The position numbers were made by a program, and so were the translations under genes. A stretch of DNA of 11,191 nt. Source: Nitrospirota bacterium (GTDB lineage: Bacteria; Nitrospirota; Nitrospiria; Nitrospirales; UBA8639). The stretch lies in NCBI GenBank assembly GCA_003233615.1, contig QIMB01000134.1:1-11191 (forward strand), written 5' to 3'. The notes under the pieces are model-generated. The model saw nothing but the letters and a program-made list of their open reading frames with translations, was not told where the DNA came from and did not search any database. Below, piece after piece: positions 6,806 through 11,191 of this stretch. The stretch's first letter is position 1; every line of letters starts with the position of its first letter.

Positions 6806-7268
6806 TCAAGGAAATGCTTGAGGACGAACTCAGGCGAATTGTTGGAACCGTGACGATGTCTAAAAATGAACCTAAACGGTTGATGACTTCGGCAAAGGCT
6901 TCAGGATCGGTGGGCTTGGTCACATAAAAATTACATCCGATGGAATGACACGTTTCAACTTCTTGAGGATCATCTGTTGTAGAGAGCATCAACACCGGGA
7001 CTCGTTTTAACACCTCATGTTCTTTCATTGCTCGCAAGACCTCAATCCCATTCACACGAGGAAGATTGATGTCCAGAAGTAATAAGTAACGGCCTGACAT
7101 TTTTCCTTGTTGTGTGTGACCAGAGCCCAGAAAATACTCCAAGGTTTCCTGCCCGTCCCTCAAACGATGACACGGCTTCTCGATCCCGGCCCTTCGAAGA
7201 TTTTTCTCAATTAATACTGCATGCCCGTCATCATCTTCTGCGATCAGTATCGTCGTGTCAGGATTCAT
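6801..7268 (-). CDS. Single-domain (CheY/Rcp1-like) response regulator
   Basis: This 155-residue protein is a bare receiver domain without an output domain. The acidic pocket is E11/D12/D13, the phosphate-accepting residue is D66 (LLLLDINLP), the switch Thr is in LSTTDD (about 97-98) and the conserved lysine is K118 (YVTKPTD). Length and motifs match the Rcp1-type regulators paired with sensor kinases, in which the long EYFLGSG loop region is typical. It should take phosphate from the kinase encoded just upstream and act by protein-protein contact rather than by binding DNA. The start at 7268 follows an AGGAGG ribosome site seven to eight bases upstream and overlaps the kinase gene by 11 bases; a longer frame to 7388 runs inside the kinase gene and is not used. 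The C-terminal tail (SSSSSISLN) ends exactly where the palindromic element begins. Confidence 0.92.
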   Translation of the reverse strand: MNPDTTILIAEDDDGHAVLIEKNLRRAGIEKPCHRLRDGQETLEYFLGSGHTQQGKMSGRYLLLLDINLPRVNGIEVLRAMKEHEVLKRVPVLMLSTTDDPQEVETCHSIGCNFYVTKPTDPEAFAEVINRLGSFLDIVTVPTIRLSSSSSISLN

Positions 7269-8085
7269 CGTGTCCTCCTTCCTCAACGTCAATCGCTCGT
7301 GGCAGGTACACCTGGAAGGTCGTTCCGTTCCCTGGTGATGATTCAACCTCAATCTTACCCTGATGCCGACTAAGAATACGCTGCACAATGGCTAAACCCA
7401 ACCCTTCTCCTTTCTCGTGCTGAGGGGCCACACGGTTGAATACCTGAAAAATCCGTGTATGTTGCTCTGGAGGAATGCCAATACCATTGTCGGTCAAGGC
7501 ATAGACCGACCATCCATTGACAGTGTTTCCTGAAATCGAAATTTCTCCTGAACGAGAGGAGTCGAGATATTTTTGGGCATTATCGAGCAAATTGGCAAAC
7601 ACCTGCGTCACTAAGACCTCATCACCCATACAGTCTGGAAGATCGTCTATCTGTAAGGCAACACCCTTCTTTTTCAATTGGAATTCCATGGAAGACGCAA
7701 TGCCCATGATCACATAGTTCATGTCCAAACGTTCCCATTGAATATCCATTTGACCAAGTCGAATAAATCGAAGAATCCCGGATGTCACCGAATTCACACT
7801 ATCCGTTCCTGCTCGAATAAACCGCACCGCCTCAGGAATATCTTGAGTAATCAAGGGATTCACATGTGCTCGCATCGAATCAGGCATAGCTTCTTCTTCA
7901 AACAAGGTTTTCAGACGGTCGCAGGCCATGGTGAGTTCCTGACAGAATCCTTGAATCGTCACAATAGGAGCACGAAGGTCATGAGATATCACATGCATCA
8001 GTGTTTCCATATCCTCGGGCAACACCCCTTGCATCTCACCTTTTTCAGAGAAGTGCGACTTGTCCGGTCGACTCGGTGTATCCAT
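7258..8085 (-). CDS. Soluble sensor-less histidine kinase
   Basis: This 275-residue protein has a HisKA domain with phospho-acceptor H35 (VISHDLRAPIVTI) followed by an HATPase_c domain: N box at about 162-172 (QVFANLLDNAQKY), G1 at 199-204 (DNGIGI), F box near FQVF (213-216) and G2 at 226-232 (GEGLGLA). The usual catalytic motifs are present, so it should phosphorylate itself and pass the phosphate to the single-domain regulator in the next gene, with which it overlaps by 11 bases. No membrane segment and no PAS, GAF, HAMP or phytochrome domain is seen: only about 30 residues precede the H box. The signal must therefore come through a partner protein or the coiled-coil region between HisKA helices (about 45-110). 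The start has an AAGGA ribosome site about 11 bases upstream. The target process is unknown. Confidence 0.92.
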   Translation of the reverse strand: MDTPSRPDKSHFSEKGEMQGVLPEDMETLMHVISHDLRAPIVTIQGFCQELTMACDRLKTLFEEEAMPDSMRAHVNPLITQDIPEAVRFIRAGTDSVNSVTSGILRFIRLGQMDIQWERLDMNYVIMGIASSMEFQLKKKGVALQIDDLPDCMGDEVLVTQVFANLLDNAQKYLDSSRSGEISISGNTVNGWSVYALTDNGIGIPPEQHTRIFQVFNRVAPQHEKGEGLGLAIVQRILSRHQGKIEVESSPGNGTTFQVYLPRAIDVEEGGHDES

Positions 8086-8700
8086 AATTGGTCGTTCCTT
8101 TTTCAGCCCATTTTAGAAAACAAGAGCAGTAACATGTAAGAAGTGATCAGCAACAGAAGAGGAAGCGACATGTCCCTTCTTTTTGTACTCTGTGCTTTTC
8201 ACATCTACCTTCTGACTTCAGCATCTGACACAGACCTGCTGCCAAAAGACGGAATAGCCGCCCGTTGACCCTCCCGACCATCTCAAGAACTGTGATGAAA
8301 AAACTCGCGCGAGGAATGTGAGCAGAACCCACAGACCTTTCAGCCTAGAACTTCATCACATCGGATGTTGGGACAATGCGTGCCTGCAAGAAATCAAATG
8401 ATCTGAGGAGCATCCACAGTCAAAAAAATGCTGGCCTACTCCCAGAAAAGAGGATGAAAACGGAATGAAGAAGAACGATAATGAAGAAGAGAAAAAATAG
8501 ATAATGCAACGATATCAATATCATCAATCATTGGATTGTACGACGGTCCTGTACAATCATGAAACGGACCCTCAACCGCACATCCTACAGCCCGACAACG
8601 AAACATGATAATTATTATACAACATTCAATACAAAATGTGTGGCACAAGGCCGGCAGGTATCAACCATACCTTCATGTGAGCCTACGTTCAATGAAAAAG
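8086..8700. other. Gene-free interval between histidine kinase and pyrophosphatase genes
   Basis: About 615 bases without a recognisable gene. The kinase promoter should lie near its left end, but I found no convincing -35/-10 pair. Small frames (for example 8147-8332 and 8436-8648, minus) have no ribosome sites or family features. One compact inverted repeat is present at 8534-8558. No tRNA, riboswitch or repeat array was recognised. Confidence 0.5.
8534..8558. repeat. Perfect 8-base inverted repeat (GATTGTAC / GTACAATC)
   Basis: GATTGTAC at 8534-8541 and GTACAATC at 8551-8558 enclose a nine-base spacer. It lies about 140 bases past the stop of the pyrophosphatase gene. No T run follows in either direction, so a terminator role is doubtful; a protein-binding operator is also possible. 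Confidence 0.4.
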
Positions 8701-10842
8701 TTACCGGACCAGCAGGCCGCCATACTGCACAAAAAACGGGACAAAAACCAGCGCCAGAATTGCTGAAAGTTTTATCAGAATATTCAGTGACGGTCCTGAA
8801 GTATCTTTAAGAGGATCACCGACCGTATCACCGATAACCGCCGCTTTGTGAAGCTCTGTGCCTTTCCCGCCAAGATTTCCAGCTTCAACATATTTTTTGG
8901 CATTATCCCACGCACCACCACTATTGGAGGAGGAAATGGCCATCACCCCACCGGCGACAAGGGAACCAGCCAGAACACCCGCCAGTGCTTGAATGTCAAA
9001 CAGGAAACCCACCAGCAGGGGCGTTCCCATAATTAAAATACCCGGGGCAATCATTTCCTTCAATGCCGCTTGAGTTGAAATGGCCACACATCGATCAGAA
9101 TCCGCCTCGGCTTTTCCTTCCATAAGACCGGGAATAGTGCGGAACTGACGTCGGACCTCTTCAATCATCTTATAGGCCGCCGTCCCCACAGACTTCATGG
9201 TCATCGCAGAAAAATACGACGGTAACATCGCACCGATAAACAGACCGGTGAAAACTAAGGGATCAAGCAAATTAATACTGCCTAAGAGATCGGATTCTGG
9301 GCCATTCTGTTCCTTGAGCAACAAATCAGCCCTGGTAAGGAACGCGGCAAAGAGTGCTAACGATGTGAGAATGGCTGCACCAATGGCGAAACCTTTGCCT
9401 ATGGCAGCAGTGGTATTCCCGGCAGCATCCAACACATCCGTTCGTTTACGCACATGCTCTGGCATCCCAGCCATTTCAGCAATGCCACCGGCATTATCAG
9501 AAATCGGTCCGTATACATCGATGGTCAGCGCAATCACCAGCGTACCCAGCATGCCAAGAGAGGCGATGGCCACACCGTACATGCCCGCGAGCATCCACGG
9601 GATATAGATGGCCAGGCCAATCGCGATATAGGGGCCAACAGCGCTTTTATAGCCGAGAGCTAAGCCGAAAATGATATTCGTTGCCGCACCGGTTTCGCAG
9701 GACTTCGCCACTTCTCGCACAGGAGCATAGTCATGTGATGTGTAATACTCGGTCATCAACCCGACAAGGAGCCCCGCAGCTAAGCCTGTCAGAAAACAAA
9801 AATACACACCAATATCCGTATATGACTCACCACCGATTTGAAAGGAATCGGGAACCAGCATCTTGGTGACAAAAAACATCACCACCGCCGTTAACGCGCT
9901 GGAAATGATCAGCAACTTTTTCAGGGCCGGACCCACTTGGTCTTCGGAATTGACCTTCACCATCATCAGGGTAAGCAAGCTTATCGGAATCCCGACAGCA
10001 GAGATGACGATAGGATACAACAACGCATCGACCATGCCGGAAAAGGCCACCGCGCTAATGACCATGGCGGCGCAGGTACTTTCAGCACAGGAACCAAATA
10101 AGTCAGCGCCCATGCCGGCCACATCACCGACGTTATCGCCCACGTTATCGGCAATCACCGCAGGGTTTCGCGGATCGTCTTCAGGAATACCCGCTTCAAC
10201 TTTACCCACCAGATCAGCGCCAACGTCAGCAGCTTTTGTGAAAATACCACCTCCCACACGTGCGAATAATGCAATGGAGGAACCTCCGAGACCGAAGCCG
10301 GCAATGACTTCCATCAGCACATGCGTTGGAAGTTCAGCCGGCATGATATTCACTAGCAGAAGATACACTCCAAGAAGCCCTAAGGAAGCCAGACTGACCA
10401 ACGCAAAGCCCATGACAGAGCCCGAATGCAGCGCAACCTTAAAGGCATCGGCAAGGGATTTGTTGGCTGAAACTGTTGTGCGCACATTGCCCTGTGTCGC
10501 GATCTTCATGCCGATGAAACCAGCAGCAATCGAAATGAGCGCCCCGATAATAAACGCGATGGCGGTATAAATTCCTTCATTCACATAATCGGTGTGATGG
10601 TCATCAATGAGGAGCGCAATGATTGCCGCAAAGACCACCATAAAGATGGCCATGAATTTATATTCCTGTTTAAGGAATGCCATGGCCCCATTCGCGATAG
10701 CCGCATGAATCTTCGCCAGACGCTTCTTGAGTTCGGGATCGTCGATACCTAAATCGATGGGAATTTTTTGAGTTGCGGAAGAATAATAAAACGCGATGAC
10801 CAATCCCATAAATGAGAGAGCCAGAATAATCGTTATCGCCAT
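8701..10842 (-). CDS. hppA: Membrane-bound proton-pumping pyrophosphatase, potassium-dependent type
   Basis: This 713-residue integral membrane protein hydrolyses pyrophosphate to pump ions out of the cytoplasm. About 15-16 membrane segments run the full length, as usual for the family. Substrate-binding motifs are GGGIFTKAADVGADLVGKVE (197-216), DNVGDNVGD (232-240), the GPISDNAGG loop (445-453) and GDTVGDPLKDTSGP (671-684). Ala479 and Gly482 in GNTTAAIGKG are the residues found in potassium-dependent members (potassium-independent ones have Lys and Thr). The DLFGSCAEST stretch (247-256, Glu254) resembles plant vacuolar enzymes rather than the ESF pattern of known sodium pumps, so proton pumping is the more likely mode, though that is inference. 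The plant-like match extends through MYGVAIASLGML and IDVYGPISDNAGGIAEMAGM. A GGAG ribosome site lies about 11 bases before the ATG. It stands alone, not in an operon. Confidence 0.95.
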   Translation of the reverse strand: MAITIILALSFMGLVIAFYYSSATQKIPIDLGIDDPELKKRLAKIHAAIANGAMAFLKQEYKFMAIFMVVFAAIIALLIDDHHTDYVNEGIYTAIAFIIGALISIAAGFIGMKIATQGNVRTTVSANKSLADAFKVALHSGSVMGFALVSLASLGLLGVYLLLVNIMPAELPTHVLMEVIAGFGLGGSSIALFARVGGGIFTKAADVGADLVGKVEAGIPEDDPRNPAVIADNVGDNVGDVAGMGADLFGSCAESTCAAMVISAVAFSGMVDALLYPIVISAVGIPISLLTLMMVKVNSEDQVGPALKKLLIISSALTAVVMFFVTKMLVPDSFQIGGESYTDIGVYFCFLTGLAAGLLVGLMTEYYTSHDYAPVREVAKSCETGAATNIIFGLALGYKSAVGPYIAIGLAIYIPWMLAGMYGVAIASLGMLGTLVIALTIDVYGPISDNAGGIAEMAGMPEHVRKRTDVLDAAGNTTAAIGKGFAIGAAILTSLALFAAFLTRADLLLKEQNGPESDLLGSINLLDPLVFTGLFIGAMLPSYFSAMTMKSVGTAAYKMIEEVRRQFRTIPGLMEGKAEADSDRCVAISTQAALKEMIAPGILIMGTPLLVGFLFDIQALAGVLAGSLVAGGVMAISSSNSGGAWDNAKKYVEAGNLGGKGTELHKAAVIGDTVGDPLKDTSGPSLNILIKLSAILALVFVPFFVQYGGLLVR

Positions 10843-11137
10843 GTTCAGTAGATCTCCAAGTATTTTTAAGAGAACGGACTCACGAAGGTTACACTCATGA
10901 ACAATGTCAAATGTTCACAACAGCCTGACACATTCTTACATCGAACTTCATCATGAACACAAAAGAACACTTCATTTTGCATCAATTGCTGAATGAGGTC
11001 AGACTAACCGGGGAGTAAATACAATGTGAGGGATTGTCTTAAACCGGCCAGATACAATAACGACACCGCGTGATAGAAGGTTATATGTAGTACCTTTACT
11101 CAAGGCACTACCCTCAATGTTGAATATGAAGGGATGT
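10843..11137 (-). promoter_or_regulatory. Upstream leader region of the pyrophosphatase gene
   Basis: About 295 bases without a gene. If transcription starts at the promoter proposed at 11138-11166, this is a long untranslated leader; I recognise no riboswitch or attenuator in it. A promoter nearer to the gene is also possible. Confidence 0.35.
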
Positions 11138-11166
11138 ATTCTACCTGTCTTTCAAGTAATGTTCAA
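11138..11166 (-). promoter_or_regulatory. Candidate sigma-70 promoter facing the pyrophosphatase gene
   Basis: On the minus strand, TTGAAC (11166-11161) and TAGAAT (11143-11138) are separated by exactly 17 bases, close to the consensus -35 and -10. The -35 directly abuts the end of the second palindromic element copy. It is about 290 bases from the start codon, so the assignment to hppA is tentative. Confidence 0.45.
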
Positions 11167-11191
11167 CCTAAAGACGGCAGTTGAGCGCGAA
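11167..11191. mobile_element. Left end of a second copy of the palindromic element (cut by window edge)
   Basis: Bases 11167-11189 match 6638-6660 at 21 of 23 positions, including a perfect 15-base core CGGCAGTTGAGCGCG and the CCTAAA terminus; the two differences are adjacent. The preceding bases differ (GTTCAA here, TTTAAT there), so similarity begins exactly at the CC end, as expected for a mobile element boundary. The rest lies outside the window. Confidence 0.65.

Noticed and set aside
7678..8139. A 153-residue frame antisense to the histidine kinase gene
   Set aside because: His- and Asn-rich composition, no recognisable domain, and the opposite strand carries clear kinase motifs.
8147..8332. 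Small 61-residue minus-strand frame upstream of the kinase gene
   Set aside because: No ribosome site, no family match and a cysteine-rich tail; it could be a translated repeat, but nothing in this window repeats it.
9863..10570. A 235-residue frame antisense to the pyrophosphatase gene
   Set aside because: It is the mirror of conserved membrane-protein coding sequence, with low-complexity Ala/Pro/Thr composition and no ribosome site.
1..11191. CRISPR arrays, tRNA or rRNA genes, phage-defence genes
   Set aside because: No regularly spaced direct repeats, no cloverleaf-like sequences and no characteristic proteins were seen on either strand.

Overview
The window looks like a chromosomal accessory stretch from a Gram-negative (two-membrane) bacterium. 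The evidence is a paraquat-inducible (Pqi)/MCE envelope transport operon, a truncated fusion carrying the start of a TolC-type outer-membrane domain, and a lipoprotein with a signal peptide. The host genes have medium G+C, while the IS1380-type transposase gene is visibly richer in G+C. The plant-like, potassium-type membrane pyrophosphatase together with the substrate-binding/TolC fusion would fit Nitrospirota, but that is a weak inference; no rRNA or other marker gene is present.

Layout. Positions 1-1918 (minus strand) hold a tightly packed operon: two single-domain PqiA proteins followed by PqiB, which runs off the window edge. Each junction is a 4-base ATGA overlap. After a ~310-base divergent intergenic region, a plus-strand gene (2228) encodes a periplasmic ABC-type substrate-binding domain followed by the start of a TolC domain. 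It is cut at 3375 by a complete IS1380-family element (3376-4971, 16-base perfect terminal inverted repeats). The other side of the IS is not the rest of that gene but the 3' end of an alpha/beta hydrolase, and there is no target duplication, so the insertion is tied to a deletion or rearrangement. A small lipoprotein gene with a BamE/SmpA-like motif and the N-terminal half of an IS630-type transposase follow.

Positions 6638-6800 form a 163-base element that is palindromic along its whole length. It begins CCTAAAA, ends TTTTAGG and is flanked by a 5-base TTAAT duplication, so I interpret it as a MITE-like, transposase-less mobile element. It sits flush against the stop codon of a response regulator gene. 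The left end of what seems to be a second copy lies at the extreme right edge of the window (11167-11191), next to a plausible promoter for the pyrophosphatase. This element is the best candidate here for something undescribed.

Positions 6801-8085 (minus) encode a soluble histidine kinase and a CheY-like single-domain response regulator with an 11-base overlap. After a ~615-base gene-free gap, 8701-10842 (minus) encodes a 713-residue membrane-bound pyrophosphatase of the potassium-dependent, plant-like type. The remaining right edge holds its upstream region.

The genes do not form one pathway. They are an envelope lipid-transport module, a two-component pair and an ion-pumping pyrophosphatase, separated by a zone scarred by mobile elements (about 3376-6800).
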